Assembly: GCF_004337985.1 (NCBI RefSeq)
Contig: NW_021940922.1
Coordinates: 62,001 to 126,000, forward strand
Direction: 5' to 3'
Source of the DNA: Pyricularia pennisetigena
Lineage: Eukaryota > Ascomycota > Sordariomycetes > Magnaporthales > Pyriculariaceae
Length of the DNA: 64,000 nucleotides
The notes below the pieces were generated by a model that did no database searches, was not told the origin of the DNA, and saw nothing but the letters and a program-made list of their open reading frames with translations. Both the position numbers and the translations under genes were made by a program. Numbering within the stretch: position 1 is the first letter of the stretch; the number at the start of each line of letters is the position of its first letter. Positions 1 through 11,584 of this stretch are shown here, piece after piece.

Positions 1-147
1 GGGGTTGCAAAATCGTGATTCACGACTAAATCGTGGGCCACCCCGCGTCAGTTTTTTAGCTAGAAAATCGTTAGCAAAATCACTATCTTCATATAAAATA
101 CCGAACAACAACGCCACAAACGCATTTAGTCCTTTAATATAGGTATC

Positions 148-2035
148 ATGACGTACCCCGAATCTCCAGCTATCTTGGCAGCCCGCATGTATATCCAATA
201 TCTCAAAATGCATGGCGAGAGAGCGGCTACCGCCCGGGAGGGCAGATCTGAGCCGGAGTCGTTGCGGTCGTTCTGTGTTCGGAATGGTTACCCGTATTCG
301 AGTACCCAGCGGCATGTACGGAGTCTTAAGTTGACTGGCGCACTGAATATATCCGTGGAACGCGTTGGGCGGCCTTCAACGTTGACTGAGGCTGAAGATA
401 AAGCGCTTGTTGCATATATCGTACAGCTTGATGAACTAGGCGCCCATCCTGACTCCAAACACGTAATATCTGCTGCCAATCTGATGCGTCAGTACCGGAT
501 ACCGCCTTGTGGTCCAGTCAACAGCTTTTGGTACGCTCGGTGGCTCAAGAAGCACCCAGAATTGCGACTTACCAAGCAACAACCCGTGGAGATTCATCGC
601 TTGAGCTGGGAGCAACAGATCGAGCTCGTTGAGGCCTGGTATACCCGCACTGCGGCTCGTGCGGTTGAGCTTGGAATCACGCCTTCAGCCGCCTGGAACG
701 CTGACGAATGCGGTACTAGAATCGGTGTGCGAGATGGTCGGGTGCCGGTATTGATCGTGAAGAAGAAGAAGCATCAAAAGCCACGCACCGAAGATCCGGC
801 TAACCGTGAGAGTTGTACGTTGATTGGCGCCGGGAACGCTGTTGGGCAGTCGCTGCCGCCTTTCTGTATCTTTTCAAAATGGCCAACGAGCGATTGGCTT
901 GATTTGGATCTGCCTGCGGGTATCGTTTTCACGCGGTCAGATACCGGGTTTTCCAACGGAGATATTCAACTCACCTGGATACAGCATTTCAACCGGTATT
1001 CTTGGCCACAAATTGCTGCCGTGCAGTCGATCGGATCTCCTACTTTGAAAGAGTGGTTCGGCCATGACTTTGACGTCAGATTCGACTTTGTGAACCGTGG
1101 GGCGGTCGATATTGACCCAGATTCACGGCGAGCCAAAACACGTATTTGGAGGTGGCTTTTTCTCGACGGTTTTACCGGCCATTTTGGTATGGAAATACTT
1201 GACTATTGCCTCAGATTCGATATCGAAATCGTTATTTTACCGCCTCATTCAACGCATTTTATGCAGCCCATGGACGTATCGGTGTTCGTTCACCTGAAAA
1301 ACGAGTTGCAGGCTGTACTGCATGAGCATATCCAAACCGGTATTCCGCAATTTACCCGTTCAGATTTTGTTGCAGCGATCCGAGTAAGTAATTTTTAAAT
1401 CTATACGTTAATTTAGCGGTAAACTGACAAAATTTTACTCACTTAAGCGGTGTTGGGATGCGGCTTTTACCACCGGCCATATAATAACCGGCTTCCAAGA
1501 TACAGGCTTGTTTCCAGTCAACGGCACCAAAGTGCTCGCCAAACTGCGTGGTCAAGCCACTGCAACGAATACTCCGCGATACCCAGACTCTCTTCCTACC
1601 GTTGACCGATTTTCACGGGCTAAATATGCTGCAACCCGTTTGGCGGCCAAGGCGCATCACTTTAGTTCAGATACCGTTGATGCTCTCTCGGATCTGCAAG
1701 CCGTTGCCAACGAGGCGATTATTTTACGGCAACGTGTCGCCCAAGAACAAAAGAATAAGGAAAAACGCCTGCAACGAGCTTCACGCTACAAGGTCAGAAT
1801 GACGCTGAAGTCGAAAGACAACCAGTTCCAAACCGCCAATACGTTGGAAGATAACCGAAAGTGGAGGCAAGGAGCGCCTTGCGGTTCGTTGAGTTTGGTT
1901 TTTACTTATTCTGACCTAATGGTTCTCTGGGTTTACCTGTGCCTTTTCGCACGTTGCTTTCTTTACTTTCTTTCTGTAGTTGTTAGTTTTTCAAAAAATA
2001 AAATAAAAAGTTGTATGGTGATATTTGATACTTGA
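148..2035 (+). CDS. pogo/Fot1-type DDE transposase, two exons
   Basis: Cut-and-paste transposase of the Tc1-mariner/pogo (Fot1) superfamily. The N-terminal part carries an HTH and CENP-B-type DNA-binding region (residues about 15-140). The catalytic domain follows with its acids in WNADECG, FLDGFTGH and QPMD, giving a DD35D spacing. An intron at 1384-1447 (GTAAGT...AAG, phase 0) joins VAAIR to RCWDAAFTTGHI, restoring the C-terminal block seen in this family (TGLFPVNG). The spliced length would be about 607 aa, but the last ~60 residues look non-conserved, so the native 3' end may be lost. The window begins only 147 bp upstream, and no matching right inverted repeat was found before about 2450, so the element is probably 3'-truncated. 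The catalytic core has no internal stop. Confidence 0.8.
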
Positions 2036-4293
2036 TATATCTATTAGAAACCAATCAAAAAGACAACTTTGCTTTGGCTTTCCTGGTTTTGAGCATTGCC
2101 AGTTTTTGATTTCATTCAGTTGGGCATCCAATTGTTCTATTTCCGTAACGCAATTGCCCAAGGCGTGTGTCCTTTCTTGTGAGGACCCGATCATAGAGAT
2201 TGATCTTAGAGAAAAGAACTGCATCTCCACGGTGGGATTGAGTATTCTGAGAACGAGCTAGGACGCTTCAAAAGGACATTCAACCAGAATCAGGCGGCGA
2301 ACTTGATCCTACATAAAACCATCTTCCTTCTCCATCAAGGGCCTTTAGAATGCAATAGCTTGAATGCAGAAACTGACTCTGACAGTTCATGCTAAAGCAG
2401 GATCAAAATAGGCCATGATAATGGGTGCAAGGCACAAAATAGGCTGTAACGTTGGGTACCCCCTAACCGCACCCCCCTAACAACCGCACCCCCAAAAATC
2501 TAACAACAAAATTCCGCCCTTCGGAAATCGATTTAAAAATAAAACTATCAACGCACAAAAATACAATTGTTTTCAGGCTGTTCCGGTTCATTAACCTCTT
2601 CTTTTTCTTATCCATTTCTCTTACAGATCATCACAAACAGCAGTGCGCATTTAATTAAGATATTGTCGTAAAAGCTGCGCGCTGGTGGTAACCATTTCGC
2701 AAAAGCAAGCAGCATCGCAAGCCGAGCAGGAGTGACCAAATCCTAAACATGCTACGTAAAGCCTTAGTATCCCTGTCACTTGGCTTTTTCCTGATCCACT
2801 CTGGATTTTCCCCAACCCCCTGTCGCCCTAGCAATTCCCAGAATTCGAATCCAGCAATCGCCCACCTGCAGCAGACTGAATGGTTGGCTTTTAGTTTTCT
2901 TGCTCTCGCACTGACAATGTGGGCTCCTCTGGGAGGACATCCTCGTACGTGGCCTTGGTGACGGAAGGACCTATTTCAACGTCCGACACGTACTGAGCAG
3001 CCGGTCGAAATTTCTTTGTGTCGGCATCATACGTGCGTGACCCAACGTCCCTCTTTGACCCCGTCTTCTGACGTTCCAATCTGGGCGATTTGGCAAGCGA
3101 GCCATAGACGCCTCTCACGACGCTGATCTCTCATCGATGGGGTCTCAAACGTCCTCTTGTCTTCTTGCATGTTTTCATTGACGCTGAAATGGTCGACCGG
3201 GAAGGCCATCTCCGCCCACACAAGCCCTCGCATTGCCCCCTGTTCCAATTATGACTCACATTGCCCCCCGGCACAAACAATAGTTGCCCTTTGCGCCCTG
3301 TCACGTAGTAAACTTGTAATTATGCCTCGCGAATCGGCATGCCTCCTTCCTGTCAATACTACCTAACCTTCTTTGCCATTAGTTTGCCTCGTTCGCCTTA
3401 TGGTACTGGCTGTGTGCCTGTTCAGGGTGGTTCGCAAGGCAAAGATGCGATATGGAGGCGCAAGGTCCCCACAAAGTGTCTCGATAGTGTCAAGGCGGGA
3501 CACACATTGAAGACGCTGTCGCAGCCGATCCGGTATGTACTCCGATTAGAATCAATGGAATCACTGACCAACGGTGTGATGACTTCCGGCGCCAAATTCG
3601 ACTGCTCAGCTTTTGAAAGCAAACTGCTAAATCGCTTTTCATTTGTGCGCCAGTAAGCGTAGAAACTCTAAGTTTATTCGTGATGCATTGTGTTATGTCT
3701 CTTTACATACCCGGCATAGCCAGAACAATTATATCAACTCACAAACATCCATGAGCTAGGTAAAAAGAAAACCTAAAACGGCTCATGCTCGCTGAGTGAC
3801 GTTGAACCGCCAACCAAACCAAGTATGATGAATGAGTTGAAGTCTCTGTACGGTACGTGTTCGGTTTGGCCGAAAATAACAGCTGCATAAATTTGAGCCG
3901 CAACTTCTTGGTTCGCCCGTGCTGCAAAAAAGAAGGCAACCAATTAGCCCCAATTGCAAGGCCACCTCCAGCAAGCCTAGGGTAAGGATATGCGGCATAT
4001 CTACAGATAAAACCCAGCTTTCATGCTCTCCTATTGGCATCTCTTGCTACCATAGCGTAGACCTTCAACCGCTTTGACTCGTGTTTACGCTTTTCCCCCG
4101 GAGCATTTGGGCGAGGAAACATGCCGAATAATCATACTAATATATGCCCACCGGGTGCGAACATTGGTCAGAGGTGCAAAGATGAACGGTAAGCACGAGC
4201 GAATAATCAATCGAGTGCCTCATCCATATTTACAAACCGTAATCCAGCTTCTACATTGCATGTGTACACTGCGACTAAAACCCTTCTTTACAG
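2036..4293. other. Transposon-derived and non-coding stretch
   Basis: No complete gene was recognised. It holds an orphan Fot1-like element end at 2449. On the minus strand, two overlapping open frames (about 2891-3118 and 3027-3248) together read like one frameshifted coding fragment, including the stretch AAQYVSDVEIGPSVTKATYE. I could not name the family. The remainder, including the AT-rich tract around 3650-4250, shows nothing I can support. Confidence 0.4.
2449..2510 (+). repeat. Orphan terminal end of a Fot1-like element
   Basis: The sequence after the dinucleotide TA at 2447-2448 begins ACGTTGGGTACCCC and continues with C-rich blocks (CTAACCGCACCCCCC, repeated with variation). It resembles the terminus of the intact element at 31810 (ACGTTGGGCTCC) and the orphan end at 51059. 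No partner inverted end was found nearby, so this is a broken or solo end. Confidence 0.55.
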
Positions 4294-4877
4294 GCCCCCC
4301 CGTCCGGTGGTTGCTTCCTCGGGAGACGCGACCACTCGGAACGCCGACGGCGACGATGTCGTTGATAAGCGAAAAGCCGTCGACGAGGTCAACAAGCTGA
4401 TTAAGCAGCCAGAGACGCGTCCTATAGGTCAGGAGCAACTGGTGGCTCAAGTGAAAGGCATATATGCTGGGTAAGTCTCGGCCCGGCGTGGACCAGAGTG
4501 AGACGCGGATGGTTTCCCAGTTTGCCTGGCGAAAGGCTGTGACAAAAGCCTGCTGCCTGCACTCGAGTTGGTTATCTGGAGGGAAGCTATCATATCAATG
4601 TCGTACTAATTTCCTACAATGTAGTTTGGTCATGATCGAGAACAAGTGCATAAAGGTCGTCAATGCACAGAACTCGCTAAACAACGATTCGGCCTCCCCC
4701 CAGCTAAACACCGACCAATGGCAAGCTTTGATCGTCTTGCACCGGACGTTGCTACACGAGCACTACGATTTTTTCCTCGCCTCTCAGCATCCTTCGGCAA
4801 GCCCAGAGCTGCGTCGTCTGGCTGCCAAATACGCAATGCCGGCGCGCATGTGGCGACACGGCATTCATAGTTTGTAA
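4294..4877 (+). pseudogene. Truncated EST1-like (DNA/RNA-binding) fungal gene fragment
   Basis: Two exons can be joined: 4294-4470 and 4625-4877, with an intron at 4471-4624 (GTAAGT...TACTAAT...TGTAG, phase 2). They read RKAVDEVNKLIKQPETRP, GIYAGLVMIENKCI, LHRTLLHEHYDFFLAS and AMPARMWRHGIHS. As I recall the family, this matches the N-terminal part of a Fusarium-type EST1 DNA/RNA-binding-domain protein of several hundred residues. Reading ends abruptly at HSL-stop (4875-4877), where family members continue with the helical repeat domain. The first exon is not certain: an acceptor at 4292-4293 is good, but no in-frame ATG exon was fixed upstream. Best read as a truncated, probably non-functional copy. 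Family assignment is from memory of conserved wording and needs a search. Confidence 0.6.
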
Positions 4878-5182
4878 GACTGCCTGAAGCTCTCTTTTTG
4901 ACGCTTTTGCGAAGCAGGCGATTGTTTTTGAACCCTTTAACGTCACGTCCATGCTCCCTAGCAAACTGCACCTACCATAGGCAGTTAGGCAGGCACATTT
5001 TCGTCATACGTATCAAATAACGTAGTAGCAGATTTGTTAACCGATACTTGTTATTATTGGATATTGGTTAGTGTTTAGTATTCCCCAACAATTTTATTTC
5101 AGTATTTACGTGTCCAAAAGGCCGAAAGACCCGAAAGCCAATTTGGTCTTTTTTGTAAACGATACTAAGTAACTTCTACGGT
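4878..5182. other. Intergenic, nothing recognised
   Basis: AT-rich, no open frame of note. It separates the truncated EST1-like fragment from the solo LTR. Confidence 0.5.
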
Positions 5183-5405
5183 TGTTGGTCTGTTATTCGG
5201 ATCAATCCGCATTGCGTTTGCACATGACTTTTATCAATAGTACCAGAGGTGCAGGACCCATATAAAAGGTCCTCGTACCTCTGTGCAACCTACTTTTGCA
5301 ACCTTTACCAGACAATCAACAGAATAGGTAGCAACAATAACAACTGCTAAGCTTGGTTCAACTACAGGCTAGCCACCTTTATATGGCCCCTCTGCCCATT
5401 CAACA
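5183..5405 (+). mobile_element. Solo LTR, copy A
   Basis: The 223-bp unit starts TGTTGG and ends CAACA, the TG...CA form of retrotransposon long terminal repeats. The flanking five bases are acggt on the left and gcggt on the right, a near-perfect 5-bp target-site duplication. A second copy with about 80% identity by eye lies inverted at 25919-26144 with a perfect duplication. A TATA-like element (CATATAAAA, about 5257) sits in the loop of a long hairpin whose arms begin CAGAGGT and end ACCTCTG. No internal retrotransposon genes adjoin it. Confidence 0.8.
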
Positions 5406-5441
5406 GCGGTGATTATATATCCATTAAAACGTGTGGCCCGT

Positions 5442-6908
5442 CTAGTCGACACCGCGATATTCGAAAAAGTCGGAAAACTCGCGCATTGCTCTCATTTTAC
5501 CCACAAGCTCTTTTTCCATAGTTACCGAAAAAACGCAGCCTTCGTCGGGGTTCGTGGACCTGACAGGGGGATACATAATAACAGCACCCTCCGTCGAAAA
5601 GCCGCCGAACAAGTGTCTATACGTAATCGGCTTCCCGAACCCAAAGTTAAAACTGCTAACGTCGGCAGGCCTGTGATCAGTCACAAACATGCTCATGGGC
5701 GGGTATGAGTCTAGTCGCAGGCTCAAAGTACTTTTGTCCCGGACGGGTGCCACGCCAGCCAGCAGTTTGTTGATGTGTTCGTTGTCGCAGCCGTTTGTCA
5801 GCGCGCGGATATAGGATGCTAGCTTGCTCAGAGGCGCCTCGTCCACAACTTCGCCGACCGTCAATGGGGGAACAGGGCTCGTATCTGAGATAGCGCAGCC
5901 CAACGCGTTGCGCATCAGTCCCTGGGGCAAGGGTGGGCGGCAAAGCCGCGGTCGTAGGTTGATAGCCTCGCCCCACCACAAAACCGTATCTCGCGAGGGT
6001 TCGTACAGAGCAACCCTCACTTTACTTAGGACACGCCAGAGGTAGGCACACGAGGCATCGTACATAGACACCCGGTCGCCGCCCTCGGGCGTGGCGAGCC
6101 TCTTTAGCTCGGCCGCTTTGCTTTTGGGCAGGTGGAGCAGCACCGCCTGCTGCGTCCGGTGGTTTGGGTTCCTCCGAGGTGCGGGCGGGCCGTCGGTCAG
6201 CTTATCAGCCGGAACTTCGATCGTCAAGCGCGATGCGTCTAGGTTTGCTGGGTCGAATGACGGCAAGGGCGTCGAATTGGCCAGGGCTGCACAATTGGCC
6301 GCAAGTTGCATGATGTAGTTTTTGAACGCTATTGCGTCCAGGGCGTAATGATGGACCTGGACGACCAAGACCAGACCACCGGCGCACAGGTTAATTTGGT
6401 ATGCGGACACGGCAGGGCGGTTGTCTGGGTTTGCCTCAGGACGCTCTCCCCATGTCATTGTTGGAATGCCTATTCAGTAATTATAAGCTTTGTCCAGATA
6501 TTGAAAAGTGATTGGATGGAATGGCTCACTCCAGAGACTAATATCCTTCAAGGTCTCGCCTCCAAAATGGCCCTTTTCGATGTCATCCAGAGTTGGAGTG
6601 CCGGCATTTGGATCCATATCGTGGATGACAACCTGAACCCTCGACTCCCGCTTTTGAACAAATGAATATCGTCCCTGCTCGTCCTTCTCCATTGTTCCGC
6701 ATAAATGTTTAACCTGAGCGAGGGTACACTTCAGCCCAGATTTCAGCAGCTCCACGGCGCGGCTTTTTTCTTCATCCTGGAGGCGGAAGAAAATGGCGTA
6801 GTTGTTGTATGCGCAGTTGGGGATGGTGTCAATGGTGGAGAGCTTCAGTTTCTCAATTGGGTTTGACTCCCAGTCCAGCGGTTGGAGATAAATTGTTTGT
6901 TTAGACAT
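5442..6908 (-). CDS. BAHD / trichothecene 3-O-acetyltransferase-like acyltransferase
   Basis: Acyl-CoA-dependent acyltransferase of the BAHD superfamily, fungal transferase branch. Exons are 6908-6530 and 6469-5442, with an intron at 6470-6529 (GTGAGC...GAATAG, 60 nt, phase 1). The intron removes an in-frame TGA at 6474 that would otherwise split the gene. The product is 468 aa, normal for the family. The catalytic HHxxxD motif reads VHHYALDA (residues about 165-172), and the C-terminal structural motif equivalent to DFGWG reads NFGFGKP. Such enzymes transfer acetyl or other acyl groups to hydroxyls or amines of secondary metabolites. The acceptor cannot be deduced. No polyketide, terpene or peptide synthase gene lies nearby, so it is not obviously in a biosynthetic cluster. 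The splice junction is inferred. Confidence 0.82.
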
Positions 6909-7989
6909 TGTGCGAAATGCGGGGACGCGTATCGGATCAAGTCAGTCGATGCGAAAAACAAGACGGTTTGCCAAAAGAAACCTAACAAATGTTGTATTTA
7001 AAATATCATCGTAGCAAACGGCCACGCAACAGTCAGAAGCCCAAAACTGGGGCTCTCAAAATGAGAATTTGGGACTGTGAAAACCTAAAAGGTCGATCCG
7101 GAATATCATCCAGCGGCTACTGGAAAACCCGTGGAGAAGAAAATACGACTTTTTGTCCCTGCGCTTACGAATCCAAACATTGGCATTGTGCTATGGAGCG
7201 TGTCACACGATTTGTGTCATGCTTCCGCAAACAGCGAACTTTCTACGTAGTAGTTGTCACGTCCAACTTTTTGTCCCGTTTTGCTTCCCCTCCGTTCCTT
7301 CGCGTCCTTGTTTCGCTAATAACCCTTGCTTTTCGGACTTAGGAGCAGTGTTTGGCCTGGTAAGGATGGGAGCACTCCACTGTGCGATGGCCAAAGATGC
7401 GGGGCATGATAATAAACCAGTCAATTGTTTACTGGTTCCCTTTTTCCCTATCACGATTTCAGCACCAACACATCAACCTTGGCATCATATGAAGAACTAG
7501 GAACACTCCTATCAAGTAATCTGCGCCAAGCTATATGTGACACCCTACCCAATGAGACGCCACGGAGTTTGGATTTCAGCTCAGCTTCCGGGGTATTTTT
7601 ATCATCTGAGCTGCCTGAAAGCTATATTCCGTTATCGTCAAACATTGTAGGGACAGGTGTGGTGAGGTAAAATCGATCACGCGAAATCTTAACAGAAGCG
7701 AGCCCAGTTATAAAGCATTTTACTGAAGGCTACAAAAAAGTATTGTGTTTATCTGTTTCGGTTTAATAACTAAATCTCGCTGCGACAGGTTTTGCCGAGG
7801 TACGATAATACTGATAATTTGTATCCGTGTTCAAACAAATAGGTTGTTCGAGTGAAAGAGATAAACCCAAACCACTGTACCCGATTCGACAAGTTAACAC
7901 TGGCGTTTTCCTTGATTTAAACAGCGCGCTGGGGCACTGTGATACAGGACCGCGCAACTAAAGCCTTCTAACGTTGAAGCTTGACCTTG
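6909..7989. other. Intergenic region between BAHD and GH3 genes
   Basis: No confident gene. A short plus-strand frame around 7465-7670 reads YEELGTLLSSNLRQAICDT and later YIPLSSNIVGTGVVR, which looks like decayed coding sequence but was not assigned to a family. The rest shows no structure I can support. Confidence 0.35.
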
Positions 7990-9885
7990 TTAGACAACGC
8001 ACTTGCTGCTGTACCGCAGACCATGTCCAAACCTAAACACAGGGTTTTTGGTGTCAAACGGCACGTCTTCCCTAGACTCTTCGACAGCATTTTGCGAGCG
8101 GGGCAAATCAAAAGGCAGTTTGCCTTCCGGGGCTGCAACACCAAAGACCACATCCAAAAAAGCCTCGGTTCCGCTACCAAAACTGCCAAACATGGCGGCG
8201 GCACCCTCGGCAACCTCAGGAATAGCGGCTGGCCTGTCTAACATCATGTCGACGACGGTGGGGACGATTTTGTAGATGGCAGCCTGACGTGCCTTCTCTG
8301 TGGCGTTGAATTCGAGCGACCCAGCGTGAAACCGGGACTCGAAACCACCCGGTCGAGGTTCGTAAGGTGCCTGTAAGCGGAGGAGTGCAAAGTCGGCCTC
8401 TTCTGGGGTTTTGACAACCAAAAAGTTCCGATCTTCAAGCATGGTAGCGTTAAGGCCTTCGATGTAGAACTTTGTCGCAGCGCTGACTTTGGGTTTCACA
8501 AGGGGGAGCAAATCGTTTTTGTTGCTAAGGAGCGTGTAGGCCCTGCGCTGCGCGTCTTTGCCAAGACGGACGAAATAGCCGTTCCCCACGATGCTCCCTG
8601 CGGTTTCGGGGTCGACAAAAGGGTTCTCAAAAAGACCCAGGAGGAACTTCTCGCGGAGAAGACGCTTGACGGAGACGTTGATGCGATCTTCGGTGACGTT
8701 GCCCTCTTTGACCAGCTGTACAACTAGTTCAGGGCGCTCCTCGCCGCCAAACTGGTCAACACCGGCGTCGAGAATGCGTGAGGCTCGGTCGAGTTCTGAC
8801 AGGTGCTCCACCCCCCACGCACGGGCCGGCATTTCCTGACCAAGGATCGCAGTGTCCGTGATCAGGCCCCAGTCGGAAAGCACAATCCCTTTAAAGCCGA
8901 GCGTCTCCCGCAAAAGGCAGGTTACAATCTGTCTGTTGAAAGAAAAGCCGACAGGGTCGTATTTGGTACCGACCGGGCGTGAATAATACGGCATGATCTG
9001 CCGGGCCCCCGTTGCTATAGCGGCTTTGAAAGGTATGAGATGATATTCAAAGCTGTCACCGGGGTATACCTGATCTTTGCCGTACGCGAAATGGGAATCC
9101 TCGCCATTTTTCATCGGACCAGCGCCAGGGAAGTGCTTCGTGACGGTTGTTACACTGTGGGGCCCAATCTGCCCGCCTTGAAACCCCTTGATGTATTCGA
9201 CAAGAAGCTCAGCAGTGAGCGTGGCATTTTCGCCCCAAGTGTTGCCCTGACGCGCCCATCTCGGCTCGGTCGCGACATCTACTTGGGGGTGTAAGGCTGC
9301 CCGAATTCCAACGGCCCGATATTCCTCGCGAGCGACTTCAGCAAACTGTCTCACCAGGCGTGGGTCGCGCAACGCGGCGAGTCCCAGCGATTCAGGCCAT
9401 TGAGAAAAGGCGCCTGCCCGCAAACCCGTACCAAAGTTGTCCGTAAAGCTGTGTCGCGGATCCGACGATATGGTGACCGGGATGCCAAGACGTGTGTTTA
9501 GTGCTCGCTGCTGAACTCGGTTGATAAACTGAGCCGTCTCCTTTGCGTCGGTTATTTCGTCTGCCAGGTTGAAATGTGTCATAAACTTTTCGGCGATCAT
9601 GTTCTCCGTGCCGTTGCGCGCTTCGCCCCCTTGGTCAAGAGTCCCACCCGGTCCCTGGAAGATCATGGTTTGGAAAAGCTGACCGGCTTTTTCTTCAATG
9701 GTCATACGCTTAACAAGGTCCTCAACGCGATCTTCGACGCAATAGGTGGAGTTTTTGTAAATGGGCAAAACATCGCTTTTGATCGTTGGTGCATGAACCG
9801 AAACAGAGCCGAGCTGAAGCTCATGATAACAGCTGACTCCCAAAGGAAAAATCACGGTTGCGAATTGTTTAACGTGGAATATCAT
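7990..9885 (-). CDS. Glycoside hydrolase family 3 protein, probably secreted
   Basis: GH3 hydrolase cleaving terminal beta-linked glucosyl, xylosyl or N-acetylglucosaminyl residues. The (beta/alpha)8 domain is recognisable from EDRVEDLVKRMTIEEKAGQL, KHFPGAG and the nucleophile motif GIVLSDWG (Asp at about residue 336). It is followed by the alpha/beta sandwich domain ending near FRFGHGLRYS. I prefer the ATG at 9885 (631 aa), because it gives a hydrophobic N-terminus resembling a signal peptide. The open frame extends upstream to 10074 with unrelated residues. A C-terminal fibronectin-III-like domain, present in many GH3 beta-glucosidases, appears absent. Uninterrupted single exon. Substrate specificity is not deducible. 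Confidence 0.85.
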   Translation of the reverse strand: MIFHVKQFATVIFPLGVSCYHELQLGSVSVHAPTIKSDVLPIYKNSTYCVEDRVEDLVKRMTIEEKAGQLFQTMIFQGPGGTLDQGGEARNGTENMIAEKFMTHFNLADEITDAKETAQFINRVQQRALNTRLGIPVTISSDPRHSFTDNFGTGLRAGAFSQWPESLGLAALRDPRLVRQFAEVAREEYRAVGIRAALHPQVDVATEPRWARQGNTWGENATLTAELLVEYIKGFQGGQIGPHSVTTVTKHFPGAGPMKNGEDSHFAYGKDQVYPGDSFEYHLIPFKAAIATGARQIMPYYSRPVGTKYDPVGFSFNRQIVTCLLRETLGFKGIVLSDWGLITDTAILGQEMPARAWGVEHLSELDRASRILDAGVDQFGGEERPELVVQLVKEGNVTEDRINVSVKRLLREKFLLGLFENPFVDPETAGSIVGNGYFVRLGKDAQRRAYTLLSNKNDLLPLVKPKVSAATKFYIEGLNATMLEDRNFLVVKTPEEADFALLRLQAPYEPRPGGFESRFHAGSLEFNATEKARQAAIYKIVPTVVDMMLDRPAAIPEVAEGAAAMFGSFGSGTEAFLDVVFGVAAPEGKLPFDLPRSQNAVEESREDVPFDTKNPVFRFGHGLRYSSKCVV

Positions 9886-10074
9886 GATGGGCAAATCTTC
9901 AGTAACAAAACTGCAACGGAATTGGAATGACGGTTCAGGCCATATGCTCAGGCTGGTCAAAACTGCCGTCAGCCAGATATATGCAAGTTGATCGAACAGT
10001 TGATACTTTCCCTGGACACCGAAAGGTGGGCTCGGATTTTGTGGGGTAAATAGTTGCAAATTCGAATTGAACAA

Positions 10075-10664
10075 TCCCAGATTTGGTCCATGGTCCCAGA
10101 TTTGGACTCCTTTAACCCACCGTGTTAGCTTGCACTGGCCGTTGGCTTACCGTCTATGGTGGTCTTTTATCACAGTGTGCCCCACATTTGGGTCTGGGCA
10201 GAGGCCCACAATTATTCCGCGCCATCACCGCACTTTTACGTCAGACAAATTTTGAGCTTGGCTATTTTTGAGTAAATAATTGGCAGGAAACATACTATGT
10301 AGTGCCAGTGAGGAGACAAGCTGGTATCCATAAGTAAGAAGTATTGTGAAAGCTGTTGAAACATAGAGAAACATACGGTATTAGTAAGGAAATCAACCTA
10401 GAGGGCTATTTGCGAAACCTAAGGCAGGGTATAAAACGAAGCAAGTTTAGTGAAAATAGGTAATGGGAGGCATAAACCGAACAACAGAATTTTATTGACG
10501 TAGAAATGGCAATATGAGTTAACGCGCGATGTCAGCCGTTGGCCACAATGGTCGAATACAGGCTTCGTAGGTTCCAAGCAACCCCATCAGCTGCAATCAT
10601 ATGCCGCTCGGTATATTTTAACGTATTCTTTTAATACACCCATCACTTCTCCCACTACGCCATC
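10075..10664. other. Intergenic with dispersed CCCA(n)TTTGG-type motif
   Basis: Between 10073 and 10210 the sequence repeats variants of CCCAGATTTGG/CCCACATTTGGG. The piece TTATCACAGTGTG followed by such a motif recurs inverted near 18126-18150. The remainder has no recognised gene. Confidence 0.35.
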
Positions 10665-10991
10665 CTAAGGCTTGAGGTTCTCATCCGAAGTAACCCCAGA
10701 AAAGACACACAGTGGCTTTCCATCTGAAGGTGACTGTCCTACACCAGTTTCTTCTTCAACAAATACTGGGTTTTCTTCAATAGTCGGAAGTGGCTTTTGA
10801 TTAATTCCGTTGAGGATTTGCTCGGATTCTGCAGCTGCAATATTAGGCTTTTCAGCCCCGAAACTTTTGGTGGCATTGCACGCGATAGGTTGCCCATTTA
10901 TCTTTTGATTCTTTTCAACGCCGTTTTGTTTGGGAAGTTCTGGCCCCAAATATTCGATTTCCATTTCGACGCCGCTATCCTTCCTGTTCAT
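10665..10991 (-). CDS. Hypothetical short disordered protein
   Basis: Unrecognised 108-aa frame from the ATG at 10991. It starts MNRKDSGVEMEIEYLGPEL and is rich in E, P, N and S with no hydrophobic core, so it is probably disordered. The open frame continues upstream without an ATG to 11033, so a 5' exon is possible. It lies next to a cluster of small regulatory genes. It could be spurious. Confidence 0.3.
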   Translation of the reverse strand: MNRKDSGVEMEIEYLGPELPKQNGVEKNQKINGQPIACNATKSFGAEKPNIAAAESEQILNGINQKPLPTIEENPVFVEEETGVGQSPSDGKPLCVFSGVTSDENLKP

Positions 10992-11033
10992 TGCTGTTTG
11001 TGTGGGCTTTTTTCCGGAACGTGGCTTTTGCAC

Positions 11034-11584
11034 AGAAATTCAATATAGAAAGAACCAGAGAGTTAATGTTTGTTTCGAAATTTTACCCTGTTAGTACGCC
11101 AACAGTGTAGATATTTATAGTTTGAAGGAAGTGGGGATCGCTGAACGAGAGCCAAAAGATGTCCTGAAACCAAGCGAAAACCTTGTTTGCAACGACTTTG
11201 AATGCTGGTCCAAATTATGTCCTGTATATCATCATGTACGATGGTGCACGACACTGTAGCCACCTGTCTTACCCTTGCATAGAAAAAGGCAGTCCTGGAC
11301 AGGAAAGGTACAGTACAATCTTACCAACCGACGACGCACTATAGAATTATCTTGGGCAATCCAAGCCTAGGGACTGAAGATAAAGTATAAGACAAGAACC
11401 CGGCAATTGAAACAGCTGACGTCCCTGGGTTACCTGTCAGTTACTGCCCGCATGGTATGTGATAATAACAAATCCTGGCCCGTAGCCCAGATTTAGGCTA
11501 GTCTAGCACTTATTTAAGTGCAGGTAAAAGCCTCTCTGACACACGGCCACGCCACTCTCAATACTTGCGCAAATATACTATGCC
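11034..11584. other. Intergenic, presumed upstream region of the small coiled-coil gene
   Basis: No open frame worth reporting. An AT-rich element (CTTATTTAAG, about 11510) lies some 75 bp before the ATG at 11585 and could serve as core promoter. Confidence 0.35.

Noticed and set aside
6474..6476. In-frame TGA in the BAHD gene read as a nonsense mutation
   Set aside because: It lies inside a 60-nt stretch with GTGAGC...TAG ends whose removal keeps frame, so an intron is the simpler reading.
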